A stretch of 64,000 bases of DNA from Adiantum capillus-veneris (taxonomy: Eukaryota > Streptophyta > Polypodiopsida > Polypodiales > Pteridaceae), in contig CM043957.1 in NCBI GenBank assembly GCA_014529385.2, positions 86,500,881-86,564,880 on the forward strand. The letters run 5' to 3'. Shown piece after piece: positions 1 to 10,346 of the stretch. The notes beneath the pieces are model-generated. The model searched no databases. It was not told where the DNA came from and saw only the letters and a program-made list of their open reading frames with translations. Within the stretch, counting starts at the first letter, position 1; each line of letters starts with the position of its first letter. A program made the position numbers and the translations under genes.

Positions 1-1394
1 AAAAAGGTGAATGCAGCTACCATTAGAGACAACTTTCCTCTTTCGATAATTGAGCATATTTTAGAACGAGTTGCAGGAAAAGAAGCTTACAGCTTCTTAG
101 ATGGATTTTCGGGATACAATCAACTTTTGGTTGACCCAAAAGATCAGCATAAAATTGCTTTTGCAACAGAATGGGGTATATTTGCCTATCGGGTTATGCC
201 GTTTGGGTTAACTAATGCTTCAGCCACGTTTCAAAGGTTGATGAGCCATGCTTTCAAAGAATATCTTAGGAAATTCTTAGAAGTATATATGGATGATCTA
301 TGCGTACATTCATCAATTCGGGCTGATCATTTTGAACACCTCAAAAAGGTATTCGAAAAATGTAGACTTTATAGGATTTGCTTAAATTCTGAAAAGTGCA
401 CATTCATGGGAAGACAAGGAAAAATTCTTGGACATATAGTGTCTAAAAATGGCATAGCTACTGATATTGAGAAGATTCATGTCATTGCTGATTTGCCTAA
501 ACCAACGAGAGTAAAAGGGGTACAAGCCTTCATGGGGCATTGTGGATATTACCGACGATTCATCTACATGTACGCTATAATTGCAAAACCCATGTATAGC
601 GTGATTACGCACTTTGAATGGACCAAGACATGTGAAGAATCCTTCATGAAGCTTAAGCAAGCTCTCACCTCATCTCCAATATTGAAAGCACCAGATTGAA
701 AAAAGGTATTCCACGTACATGTAGATGCTTCCAATTTTTCTATTGGTTGTATACTAGCTCAAACAGGAGATGGAAAAATTGACTTTCCTATTTCTTATGC
801 TAACCGACAATTGAACATGGCGGAAAATAATTACACCACAACTGAAAGGGAAGGATTAGGAATGATCTATGCCATTAAAAAGTATAGACATTACCTATTA
901 GCCAACAAATTTGTGTTCTTTGTGGACCACCAAGCTTTATTGTATTTGGTCAACAAGCCATGCAGCACAGGGAGAATAGTGAGATGGTTCATCATTGTTC
1001 TCGAATTTAATTTTACTGTGGTTGTAAAAGAAGGCACTACACATCAACGAGCAATTGAAACTGAAGTAAGAGACTATGCTCTTATTGGGAACCAATTGTA
1101 TCGGAGAGGTAAAGATCAACATTTTCATCTTTGTGCAAATAAAAACAAGTATATTCTGATTATAGAACAAGCACATGCTGGATTAGCCGGAGGTCACTTT
1201 TCTAGTGAGACCACCGCAAGAGCAATCTTGATGGTAGGCATATGGTGGCCAACACTTTTTGCAGATGCCAAAGAATATGTTTGAAAGTGTGATGCTTGTC
1301 AACGAGTAAAAATGCCAACATGAGTAAATAGCATGTCCTTAAGACCAATGATGGAGGCTAGAGCTTTCGCAAAATGGGGTATAGATTTTGTCTA
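1..1394 (+). pseudogene. Ty3/Gypsy pol fragment: RT, RNase H, integrase N-terminus
   Basis: This is the central part of a Ty3/Gypsy polyprotein, cut off by the window start. The reverse transcriptase palm is visible from about base 7: FLDGFSGYNQ, then MPFGLTNASATFQ, then the catalytic box YMDDL near 286-300. An RNase H follows (HVDASNFSIG near 718, FVDHQALLYLV near 919). Next comes the integrase zinc-binding region with HAGLAGGH and CDAC near 1172-1300. The wording EVYMDDL and the connection between domains resemble the Athila-like, non-chromodomain lineage; this is inference from family memory. All blocks lie in one reading frame, interrupted by TGA at 697-699, 1282-1284 and 1321-1323, so the copy is dead without any frameshift. 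The frame stops resembling integrase after GIDFV near 1394, where a rearrangement begins. Confidence 0.9.
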
Positions 1395-1426
1395 TTTCCA
1401 GAGTGTTGATGGGAATCGGCATCTGA

Positions 1427-2403
1427 TGATTCTTGAGAGCAGCTTTCCGCTTGAGTACCCGAAGCCGGGCTTCCTCTTAGGCTTCATCAATAACCTATTG
1501 TCATTTAATCTTCCTTTGTTTGGCTGCATGCATTATTTCTAGCAATTCATTGGTTAGTGGAAAATTGTATTTCTTTAAACGACATCCACTAATCCAATTA
1601 GCCATTGGTTCATCATCTAGGGTGGACAACTTTGTTGCTCCACTGGGAGATACATCTTCAATGATAAACGGTCCATTTCCCTTTTTCTTAAACTTGGGAA
1701 TGTGTTGTTTAAGGGAATAGACTAAAACTAAATCCCCTTTCTTGAAGATTTTTGTGATTAAGTGGAAATCAAAAAACTCTTTTTGTTTCCGCTTTTGTGC
1801 ATAGATATGAGCTACAACAGTTAACCTTTGCTCATCTAGCTTTTCCAAATCTTCAAGTCTTTCTGACAATTCATGTCCAGTCCACTCAAGATTGTGTGCT
1901 ACCCTTAATGTTGGCAATAGAAATTCTATTGGAAGTGTGGCATCAAGACCATAAACAAGGTTAAAGGGTGTAACATTTAAAGCTATTTTGAATGAAACTC
2001 AATAAGCCCATAGAGCAGCATGGAGATTCATTTCCCAGTCCGTCCTTCCTGAACTAACCACTTTAGTCAGCATCGAGCTAAGAATTTTATTCGTATGCTC
2101 AGCTTGTCCGTTTGCTTGTGGGTGATAGGGAGCTCATTTGTTATGGATGACCATACACTCATTAAGCAAATACTCGATTAACTCATTGAGAAAATGAGTT
2201 CCCAGATCACTGACAATCTCTATTGGCAGTCCATATCTTATGAATACATACTCATATAAGAATGCAGCAGTGGTTCTGGCATCATTTTTTTGAGTTGGTT
2301 TAGCCTCAGCCCACTTGGTCAAATAGTCCGTAGCTACAATGATATATTGAGCTTGGGTTCTATAAGCAGGTGGTTGTATTGGTCCAATGATCGACAATGG
2401 GAA
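1427..2403 (-). pseudogene. Inverted Ty3/Gypsy integrase core and C-terminus
   Basis: Read on the minus strand, this segment starts at GPIQPP near 2390, which is exactly where the plus-strand pol fragment to the left breaks off. It contains an integrase catalytic core: the first acidic residue in ATDYLTKW, the second in SDLGTHF and the glutamate in NGQAE, so a D,D,E triad is still readable. A C-terminal domain follows (KKGDLVLVYSLKQ, GPFIIEDV) and ends at 1501. TGA stops at 2134-2136 and near 1990 interrupt one otherwise open frame. It is most simply the missing half of the neighbouring integrase, turned around by inversion. An independent nested fragment is the alternative. Confidence 0.85.
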
Positions 2404-2925
2404 TTACCTAAAGATGCAGTTTCAACAGATGATGACTGGTTAGATGGAATGGACCTGCGCATCAAAGTACAACTCAACAATCATAACACCAATGCTTTGG
2501 TCGACAGAGGAGCTAGAGTAAATGCAGTCAGTTATTCCACATACGAGAAGGCAACAAGTTAAGCATTGGCATTGATGGCAGGAATAGGGACAATCAAAGG
2601 ATGCAACAAGAACCCAACTCCAATATTGGGAGTAGTCAACTTGAACGTGATAGTACATGGATGTTCATGTCCTCATCAGTTTGTATGCTTACCAGATGAG
2701 CACATGAATGAAATGATGATTCTTGGAATACCTTGTATGCAAACATACAAAGCAGTACCAGATTGGGATACAAATCAACTAAAGCTATCACCTAAAGGAG
2801 GGCAACTCATTGTTCCAATTGCACCAAACAAAGAGGAATGGAAAAGAAGCAATCAGCAGACCAAACCACAAAGTAGTCAATCTTCTCCAACCAAACAAAA
2901 GAAGGTTCCAAGGGTTAAAACATAG
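2404..2925 (+). pseudogene. Retropepsin-like domain of a Ty3/Gypsy polyprotein
   Basis: The frame reads as an aspartic protease of the retroelement type. The strand with the active site is ALVDRGARVNAVS (near 2494-2530), where the usual D-T/S-G appears as D-R-G, and the conserved second half MMILGIPCMQTYKAVPDW lies near 2713-2766. A TAA at 2560-2562 interrupts it in frame. The tail is rich in Gln, Ser and Lys and ends at 2923-2925. Protease normally precedes RT, yet here it lies downstream of the integrase pieces, so this is either a second element or part of the rearrangement that inverted the integrase. It is inactive as read: active-site substitution plus nonsense codon. Confidence 0.75.
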
Positions 2926-3440
2926 AGGCAAACATCTCTTAGCAAAAGGAACCTAACATGGAAATGGTTTGGAAGAAAAAGGAGCACTTATCTTCTCCAC
3001 AAACCGTAAAACCAATCAAGCAATGGTGAGTTAAGTCTCAAAAGACTCCAACACACCATGCCGCACCAAGTCAACCAAGCTACCAATGGCGAGAAAAAGC
3101 TCGACAACAGTCAAAAGTGCTACTAACAGCTCAAGCAATCAATGTGCTGAAACATCCTGATGGTACAATCAAATAGAGAGTACACAAGCTACAAGAGTTG
3201 CTCTTTGGAAGACATTAGCAGCAAACCTTGACATCGAAAACCCTTGAGTCAATTACTCAAGACCCAGCTCTTGCACAACATATTGGTTTGAATCGCATTG
3301 ATTTTAATAACATGGTAGAGCCAACCATGGCTATGCATAGACACAATTGTTCAACCCATGCACACAGTAGTCCCGGAGTACGCCATCTAGGAGGGGTGGA
3401 AGGGCAATAAGTATTAAGTAATTAAGGGCAATGTTTGAAG
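2926..3440 (+). other. Decayed retroelement tail, no clear product
   Basis: Between the protease remnant and a polypurine tract this stretch is rich in Gln, Thr, Ser and Lys codons in the plus frames but is interrupted by stops. A 60-codon open frame at 3228-3410 has no recognisable motif. It is probably the decayed remainder of the element's coding region. Confidence 0.4.
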
Positions 3441-3458
3441 AGGGAGGAAAAATTTTGA
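3440..3458 (+). other. Candidate polypurine tract and LTR start
   Basis: A purine run (GAGGGAGGAAAAA, about 3440-3452) is followed by TGATGTTAACG starting at 3456. A purine tract abutting TG is the usual upstream border of a 3' LTR. No matching second LTR is visible, so the call rests on this junction alone. Confidence 0.45.
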
Positions 3459-5600
3459 TGTTAACGTGTGATTTTTTGCAAAATTACCTAATAATGCCCT
3501 TATAATTCATCATCAAGAGAAAATTCACTGATAATATCTTCCCATGAGTGTAAATAGTGTATATACTATCAAAAAACCATAAAAAATAGTCATTTTTGGG
3601 TATTTTTCATCATTTTTATTTATAATGAGGCTTAAAGCTGTGTTTTTCAATGGATTTTCTTAATTAGTGGATTTTTACTTTACTTTTTTAAAGCATTTTT
3701 CTATTTTCTTTGATTTTTTCAAATAAACATGTCAAAAATTAATAATAAATAGCAGGGAAGCTCAGATGGAAAATTGGAAGACACGATGGTGATCAGAAAG
3801 ACAAGACGGACAAGCACAAAAAATTTCAATGAAATCAGAAGATGGAAGCGGGAAGCCTAAATTAAGCGGCCAGACCTACTTTTGCAAAATTCTTACAGAA
3901 TGAGCTACAGGAATTCGGCTAGAGAAATTTTTGAGTCTAACATAGATTTCACGGCCTAGTAGGACTAACGGGGGGATCTGGGGAAAATTGGTTCCGGGAG
4001 TCCGGGTATAGATATCCAAGGTAGGCTAAAACCACCTCATTTCCACTTGGAGCCTTTGCAGAGAGAGATTTCGGCCTCTTTCGCGCGACTTTTCCGGAGC
4101 CCACAATTAACCATTTCCAGCGCCATCTCACACGAGACATGAGGAGTAAGTTCTTTACTCGTCAATGATCCATTTTGAATGGCCGGTAGCTAGTCTAAAG
4201 CCCTAGAAAAAACCCTAGAAATTGAGTAGTGCACGAAGACCTACGACCTAAAACTGACCATAGCGGCTTGCCAGCTCAACCAAATCAGATGAGAATTGAA
4301 CCATAGCATGCCCTAACATAATAGAACCTTTTTGTATCATCAGTGACCATTCGGCAGGGGTCGAGGGGGTCCCCAGTAGAAAAGTTAGGTTTTTGGCAAA
4401 TGCCATAATTCCGACCTAACTCCATAGATGGCTTGCTTATGAGGTCCATATACAATGTATATGATGGGTTTGGTGAAATCCATCAATCAAAGCCCTCGAA
4501 AAGCAGAAAACGGCTTGAAGGTTACAAAGCATCAAATTTGACATATTGGGTCAAACTGACTCCAAATGAGCCAGATTTGAACAGGTTGCTTCATGACTAT
4601 GTTGCGGACAAGTCCAAAGCCTCAAAGTTGACCGACCAACCCAACAGGCAGTGTAGTCACAAAAAACGGTGATTTTAGAGTCGACAAAGCACAAAGTGAT
4701 GCCGGCATGACCAAACTTAGCCAAATTCAATTTAGGACTTGTATTAGGTGTATGGAATATGTCTAGGTCAAAATTTGCGAGTTTTGCAAAGAAATTGTCA
4801 CTGTTGTAAATAATCGCAATTATTTTCTTTTGCATCAGTTTTGCTTGGAAATTGTCACCTCACCTCACCTATCATGTGTACACACCTATTACATGCCAAA
4901 AATCAAGTATGAGCCAAAATGACCACTCATTACTTGTAAAATTGTCAAAAAACGCAAAGAAGTCTTTGCAAGACAATTTCTTGGTTATGGACCACATTTC
5001 TTGATATAAATCACCTAATATTTCATATACAAGGTCTATACAATGCTTAGAACCAGTTTGTACCAAAAAATATCAATTTTGGAAGAAAAGTTAATAATCG
5101 CGATTATTTACTTTCTGGTCAAAATTGGGGAGTTTTGATATTTTGTCATCATACATCCAAAGTACATGATGTGTTAAGCCCACTAGTCAATTTTGAATCA
5201 ATTTGGAGCTCAAAATCTCAAATTTCCTTTATATCTATTGTTTTAGAGACCTAAAGCCAAAATCTGGTACCATTTTCACCCTATGCATCCAAATGAGCCC
5301 ATATTTCACTCAGAGCATGTATTTGGTATATACTGAATTCAAGCCTATGAAGCCAAGTTTGCAAAAGGTTGAAAATTTTCCTTAACTGTACATAATCGCG
5401 ATTGTTTACTTTGGTTGCAAATATTTGTTTTGACTTCACAGTTTTGTTCCTTGCATGTTTTTATGCATCTTTGCTTGTTCAAAAATTGATTTGAAGCAAA
5501 TTGGACCAAAATTGTTAGCATTTCAGCCTAAAGGACATTTCAGAGAAAATTTTGACAAATCTGCTAACTTTGCACTCTATTCACTGAACAGGAGCCATTT
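3456..5600. other. AT-rich non-coding stretch, probably LTR and leader
   Basis: No gene is visible. The sequence is AT-rich with homopolymer runs. It includes a GC-richer island near 3960-4140 and three copies of a 10-bp palindrome, AATCGCGATT or near versions, at 4812, 5096 and 5394. It lies between a candidate LTR start at 3456 and the gag-like frame at 5612, so it is most likely LTR and untranslated leader. I could not match it to a second LTR in this window. Confidence 0.4.
4812..5403. repeat. Degenerate repeats of about 290 bp centred on AATCGCGATT
   Basis: Palindromic cores occur at 4812-4821 (AATCGCAATT), 5096-5105 and 5394-5403 (both AATCGCGATT), spaced 284 and 298 bp. Each is followed by TTTACTTT- or TTTTCTTT-like sequence. 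The preceding sequence is loosely similar between the last two. A fourth isolated copy is at 9757-9766. This suggests an old, decayed tandem repeat. Confidence 0.4.
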
Positions 5601-5611
5601 GAACAGGAGCC

Positions 5612-6133
5612 ATGCAGGCAGCAGAGAGGACTAAACAGAAGCTCAACCAAAAGGAGAAACTACAGGAACTGCCCGCTTATCAACTAGACCCCGAGTCAGT
5701 CAAAGCAGCCAAGGCATCATACCTCTCCAGAGAACAACTAGAAGAGCACCACACTACAGTCTTCACTGGCAGATTCAAGAGTGAAGAGGAGCATCAGGTG
5801 GAGTTGCAACTCATACCCAAAGAAGTCTATGATGTAACCAAAAAGCCAGAGACAAAAGAGGCTAACCGCAGCTTGGGACTCAGGGATTTCTACGAACAAG
5901 ATCCGTGTGGAGTGGATTTTCAGAAAGCTTATGAGCTTCTATCCACAATTAAAGAAGATGGAACCGCACAGATATTCGACACCCAAGGGAACAAGGTCGA
6001 AGTGGTCATCACTAAAGAGATAGTGGCAGAGGCACTCAGACTGCCCACAGAAGGAATGACCATGAGTGCACGGGACAGGAAAATAGCCGAACATTTACCA
6101 AATAGACAGCCGCGACTACATTTGTCGATTTAA
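5612..6133 (+). pseudogene. Gag-like/plant transposon-associated protein, N-terminal block
   Basis: The frame starts MQAAERTKQKLNQKEK, a charged, helix-prone N-terminus. After about residue 80 it becomes a globular-looking segment (LRDFYEQDPCGVDFQKAYELL) with VEVVITKEIVAEALRLP, a pattern resembling the plant transposon-protein domain found upstream of protease in some plant LTR elements. That resemblance is from memory and not proven. The frame fails at 6133, and the same protein appears to continue one frame over from 6145, so a single indel near 6100-6145 is likely. The frames from here to 9152 look like one ancestral protein of roughly 1,180 codons. There are no RT, integrase or zinc-knuckle motifs. 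Confidence 0.55.
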
Positions 6134-6144
6134 TTCACAAACAA

Positions 6145-6993
6145 GTGGAAGAGCGAGCCCGCTTGTACCACCAGCACTTCCATTTTTTGGCAAAAAGGCC
6201 ACCAAGGTACACTACACCAAATCACGTCGTCGCCACCACATTCACTCAAGTTCTCAAGTCGACGACAAGGCAACCAATGGACCATGCGCAGTATGTCCTG
6301 ACTACTTTGAAGGGCACTAAGAAGGAAGGCAAAATCACTTACTTGGGTGCGTCAGAGGTCTTGACGAGAATAGCATACCATGCCATTGGCATGGCTGACA
6401 ATTTACCGCCTGCTCCTGGCCAAAACACCTGGAAATTGGTAGCACAACCCTCTCCAAGAGCTACAAGGTCAGGAAAGAGATCATATAAATCCGATGAAGA
6501 ATCAGCTGACAGCTCGCCGGAAAGGCTCAGCAGCGAGAGCTTTGACAACGAGGAAAAGAGAGCTCGCAGAGAAGAAATGAAAAGAAAAGCTGTGGCTGCA
6601 CATCAAGAAGAGCCCACACAAAAGCAAGCGCGCTTTGAAAGAGAGAAACAGGCCTACCAGCGCAGTAGACAAGCACAAGGGAAGGACCCAGAAAAATGGG
6701 TGTCTGCTGGACTTAAAGGCCCTAGAATGAAACATCACACAAGAAAAGAGACGGAAGATCTAACAGAGCGTTTAGAAAGAATGTACCAAGAAGGTGAAGC
6801 CCTCAAGCTGAAGGAGGCAGAAGAAGCGGCTAAGAAAGCCAAGGAGGTGGAAGAACAAAGACAAGCCGAGGAGACGGCTAGAGCAGAAGCCCAAGAACAA
6901 AGCTACGGATCTCCCAGACCAACCTCACCGCCTACTGAACAACAGGAACACCCCATGCCAAGCCCACCACCATCACCTAAGAGAGGAATCTGA
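6145..6993 (+). pseudogene. Gag-like protein, middle block with charged coil
   Basis: The first 90 residues continue the globular domain: NHVVATTFTQVLKS, then YVLTTLKGTKKEGKITYLGA, then IAYHAIGMADNLPP. From about residue 110 the sequence turns into a basic/acidic low-complexity region (SPERLSSES, EEKRARREEMKRK). It then becomes an Ala/Glu/Lys coiled coil (EAEEAAKKAKEVEEQRQ) and a Pro-rich end (PMPSPPPSPKRG). A TGA at 6991-6993 ends it, yet the same frame is again coding-like from 7075, so this stop is probably a nonsense mutation. The function is unknown; a structural (gag-like) role for a non-autonomous LTR element is the best inference because of the flanking polypurine tract and LTR start at 9192. 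Confidence 0.5.
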
Positions 6994-7074
6994 ATCTAAC
7001 AAACAAACAGAATCTGCACAAGAGGCGGACCAGCAAGAGAAAGAGAAAGATAAAGAAGCAAAGCCAAAAAAGAG

Positions 7075-7370
7075 GTTACCACTGCACAAGAGAAAGAACC
7101 CGAGCCAGAGAAGGAAGCAAGTCCAACACCAAAAGAGACAACAACATCTGAGCCAGAACCCTCTACTACAGCCCAGAAAGAGAAGGATGAAGCACCATCT
7201 ACTTCTACTCAGCTAGAAACTGTCGAGCCATCAAAGCCTCAGGATGACAAAGAAGAAGACCGACCTCTACCTCCACACAAGAAGAACCAGCATCTACGAC
7301 GCAGCAGAAAGATATACATGAGGCTGCAGGCATGTCTCAGTTGGCAAGATAGGAGGATTGGCAGTCCAAC
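7075..7370 (+). pseudogene. Glu/Pro/Thr-rich linker of the gag-like protein
   Basis: In the same frame as the preceding block, the translation is a low-complexity linker of Lys, Glu, Pro, Ser and Thr (EPEPEKEASPTPKETTTSE and similar). It lacks any fold signature and ends in stops near 7370. It joins the globular N-terminal part to the coiled coil that begins near 7495. Confidence 0.4.
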
Positions 7371-7494
7371 GACAAAGTAATAGTACAAGTAAATAAATAT
7401 GCACAACATATGCTAGAAATGACGGAGAGACTCCGTTTAGCAGCACTAGGCCGCAACACAAGGCCGTAGCACAAAAACCAAAGAACTTGAGATA

Positions 7495-8076
7495 GTGATC
7501 GACGCTCTCCAAGGAGATTTAGAAGACAAGATGACTGTCATCACTGATCTTCAAAGGCAGGTGCAGGAGATGAAGACAGAAGCTGAACAGCATCAACTAG
7601 CTAGGGATAGCCAGCAAAAAGAAATGGAGGAATTAGGTGATTTTCTCACCAAATTATCTGATGCCTGCAAAGCAAACGACGAGCAACTGACAGAAGTTAT
7701 GAATGAACTTCTTACGACATCTCTATCAGCTCAAAATATTCAGGTGCAATTAGATGTTGCCAATGCTTCTCTGCGGTACTCTGAACAACGGATCAATGAT
7801 CAGGCAATTTTCTTACGGCAAATAAGAGAAAATCCAGCCGTGGCCTCAATCAAAGGGACTGACGAAGTATACAAGGCACTTGAAAAGAAGAACAAAGATC
7901 TTGAATTGGAATCAAAGCTGGAACAATCACAATGCAAGGACCTGACATTGATGCAGGTTCAAAGAGAAGAGGAGCTCCTAAAAGAAATAGCAAACTCAAG
8001 CGAATTAACCAACTCCTCAAAGATGGAAAACCAGACACGCAGGAAGAGGCAGGCACTTCAGAGCCGCCGCAGATAG
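7495..8076 (+). pseudogene. Coiled-coil block of the gag-like protein
   Basis: About 190 residues are predicted by eye as a long coiled coil, with heptad-like spacing of Leu, Ile and Val in a Gln/Glu/Lys background (LEDKMTVITDLQRQVQEMK, LEKKNKDLELESKLEQSQ). It uses the same frame as 6145-6993. From about 7930 the neighbouring frame becomes the better coding candidate, so a frameshift lies in 7930-8070. Coiled coils of this kind are common in capsid-like and in structural proteins; I cannot assign a function. Confidence 0.45.
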
Positions 8077-9152
8077 ACATATCCTCCGTCTCATTTGCTG
8101 TGTGTGAGACACAGTCCACAGCAATGCCGAGTGGTGAAGAGGATTTCCAAATTCACACCACAGATGCAGACACAGTGCCAATGGTCCAACTGTCAAAAGC
8201 TGAGGAAGACACACTGAAAGAGAAGATCACCCTAGAGGTGGATGAGCTGTGGAAAGCCGCAATGGATTGGAAGTTGAGAGTTTTACACTCTGTCAACTTC
8301 ACCCAACTCACTCCCAATCAGATCAATGCGCAATGGCATCAGCAATCCCTGCCATACCCTCTTCTTAAAGTGGAATTACTGTAGGTGAAAGAGAGACTGT
8401 ACAAGGATATGCAAGAAGATGGCGTAGACAAAGACCACCCAAAGTGGAGGTTAAGCTGGTGGAGCAAGAATCCGCGATATCTGATTCTGTTCACAAGAGC
8501 ACCCGCGGCCCTTCAAAGAGATCCAACTTTCTGTCCTAAACCCCGAGTAAGGACATGGCAAGTGCATGAAGCATTGACAAAGAAGAGGCCAACTTGGCTT
8601 AACTACCCCAGACTGCCAGCTCCAGAGAGAGGACAAGCAACAAATAAATACATGGTGAAAACCCTAACGGGCGCCATGTCTTTCTTCAAGAGTCTACCAG
8701 ATCTCTCCTATGCCATGTTATATAAAATATGCAGAATATTGCTGACATGCATCCAAGTTTTTAATGAGCCTGAGCAAACAGGAGCCCCATGGATATCATT
8801 TTTAGAAGGTAACAAAGGCTTATGCTACAATTTGAGTAGTCAGCCTTCAGAAGAAGTCCTTTACGGCTTCTATGCCAGATGTATGTTCTTTCCAGCGAAT
8901 AATATGTTGGCCTTTGAAGAAGCTTTCTACACTGGATTCTTCACCTGGCGAATGAAGATATTTGCGCCGGTGATCAGCAACCTTATATCTCAGTTTGTAG
9001 GATACCCAGCAGTGGAGCTGAAGAATAAAGTGACAATGCAATTTCTGCAAGTGCCCGACAAAGAAAGAAGAATCAGATACCAGAAGGCACTGGATGCACT
9101 TAAAAACCACCTTGCCAACCGCCATCAACCCGAAGACTATTTCAGACCATAA
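7932..9152 (+). pseudogene. C-terminal block of the gag-like protein, split by one TAG
   Basis: Two open frames, 7932-8384 and 8385-9152, are in the same frame and are separated only by TAG at 8382-8384. The first has an acidic region (TDADTVPMVQLSKAEEDTL) and a Trp-rich helix. The second, 255 residues, looks globular and conserved in composition: many Trp, Phe and Tyr, FTRAPAALQRDPTF, PWISFLEGNKGLCYN, FFPANNMLAFEEAFYTGFF and a closing charged helix. No catalytic motif is recognised. It ends 39 bp before a polypurine tract and LTR start, the expected position for the last coding segment of an LTR element. Readthrough of the TAG is possible but unsupported. Confidence 0.5.
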
Positions 9153-9173
9153 AGTTGTGTCAAGGGACGACAC

Positions 9174-9191
9174 AGGCGAGGAGGGGGGGAA
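9174..9191 (+). other. Polypurine tract before a 3' LTR
   Basis: AGGCGAGGAGGGGGGGA lies immediately upstream of TGTTAGCAGC at 9192. A G-rich purine tract abutting TG is the plus-strand priming site of LTR retrotransposons. It fixes the orientation (+) of the gag-like element to its left. Confidence 0.7.
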
Positions 9192-9560
9192 TGTTAGCAG
9201 CAAGATAACATGGACACCATTTTTTGGAGTTCTCTTTGTAAAACATTTATTATTTTAATAAATTGGGAATATTGTAACTCCTATTTTCTCGGATAAACTC
9301 TATAATTAATGAGTCGGGGCTACAAGCTTCCAGATTGTATCAGCCAATCATTTCCCAATTTTAGTAGAACTCCAGATTATTAGTTTTGACCACCCAAAAA
9401 CCTTGGCTAAGGTATAAAAACCAATTTTTGTAAATTTTGGATAAGAAATACACAGCGTGAGCTAACGGCACTCACTTCTCTCCTTCTCGCGCTTCCTACT
9501 CCCTCTCCGGTTGTCACATTGCGATTGCGTTTGTTGCATTGCAACCGCCGGTAAGAGCTC
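9192..9560 (+). mobile_element. Putative 3' LTR, right border unresolved
   Basis: The segment begins TGTTAGCAGC right after a polypurine tract, is AT-rich and carries a TATA-box-like TATAAAAA at 9413-9420, followed by a pyrimidine-rich stretch (CTTCTCTCCTTCTCGC) typical of an R/U5 region. No copy was found upstream of 5612, so neither the exact end (CA) nor the element length can be fixed. The end given here is approximate. Confidence 0.55.
9413..9420 (+). promoter_or_regulatory. TATA-box candidate in the LTR
   Basis: TATAAAAA sits about 220 bp into the LTR that starts at 9192, a normal place for the U3 promoter of a plant LTR retrotransposon. Confidence 0.4.
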
Positions 9561-10346
9561 TACGCATTGACGTAAGCAGTTCACAATATTTTGTAGCTTT
9601 TGGCATCGCCAACCTGCGGCCTAATTTCATCATAACTAAGAATTTACATGCTCAAATAAAAAACTAAGCATAGGCGGGGTATTGGGGCATCATTACTAAG
9701 CATTTAGATGCATTTTGGGTCGAAAACGACTAGGTCAAAAATCCAATGTTATTAATAATCGCGATTTTGAAACTTGACCTAAAGTGGGGTTTAAGACCAT
9801 AAGCATGTGTGCTTAGGTCTTATAAACTTGTCCTAGAAGTTTCGTTATGTTTGAATGTCATTTGATGCTGTAACGGATGTGATTTGTTTGCCGATGAGTG
9901 ATGGCTTTTGGTGATTTCAGTCACTTGAGTGTAGCTTGAGTTAGATGCGAGTTATTAGTTGTTTTCTGAGAGATTGACAACCTCTTGTAGCCTCTATGCA
10001 CTAGTCGAGTCAGCTTTGTCCCATGGTTTGACAAATTAATCGTGGTTCTCGCTAATACTGCAAGAAGATAGGATGGTGAGGTTAGACATGCGTCCCACAA
10101 TGGATAGCCAAATGGGCCATATGATGGCAGTGTTTGAGAGCAATGAGGATGTCTCCAGCAGACTGAACAATGTTTTGGAGATGCAAGCACATTGCCTAAG
10201 AGAGATTCAAGAGCGAGACAAGAGAGTAGCAGATGAAGTCGAGCGTTCCCTGAAGGAAGCATCTCTTGTAGAGCCGCATCCAAACATTGTGAAACTGGAT
10301 CCACCAGCCCATCCCATAGAGTAGAGTAGCAACAAGGTACCTCACA
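9561..10346. other. Non-coding stretch with one small open frame
   Basis: Nothing firmly identifiable. The 83-codon frame at 10073-10324 (+) is hydrophilic and helix-prone (EMQAHCLREIQERDKRVADE) and resembles the coiled segments of gag-like proteins, but nothing confirms that it is expressed. An AATCGCGATT palindrome is at 9757-9766. Confidence 0.3.

Noticed and set aside
3456-9766. 5' and 3' regions of the gag-like element as an LTR pair, because both contain AATCGCGATT
   Set aside because: Sequences around the palindromes at 5096/5394 and 9757 do not align, and 3456 onward does not match 9192 onward.
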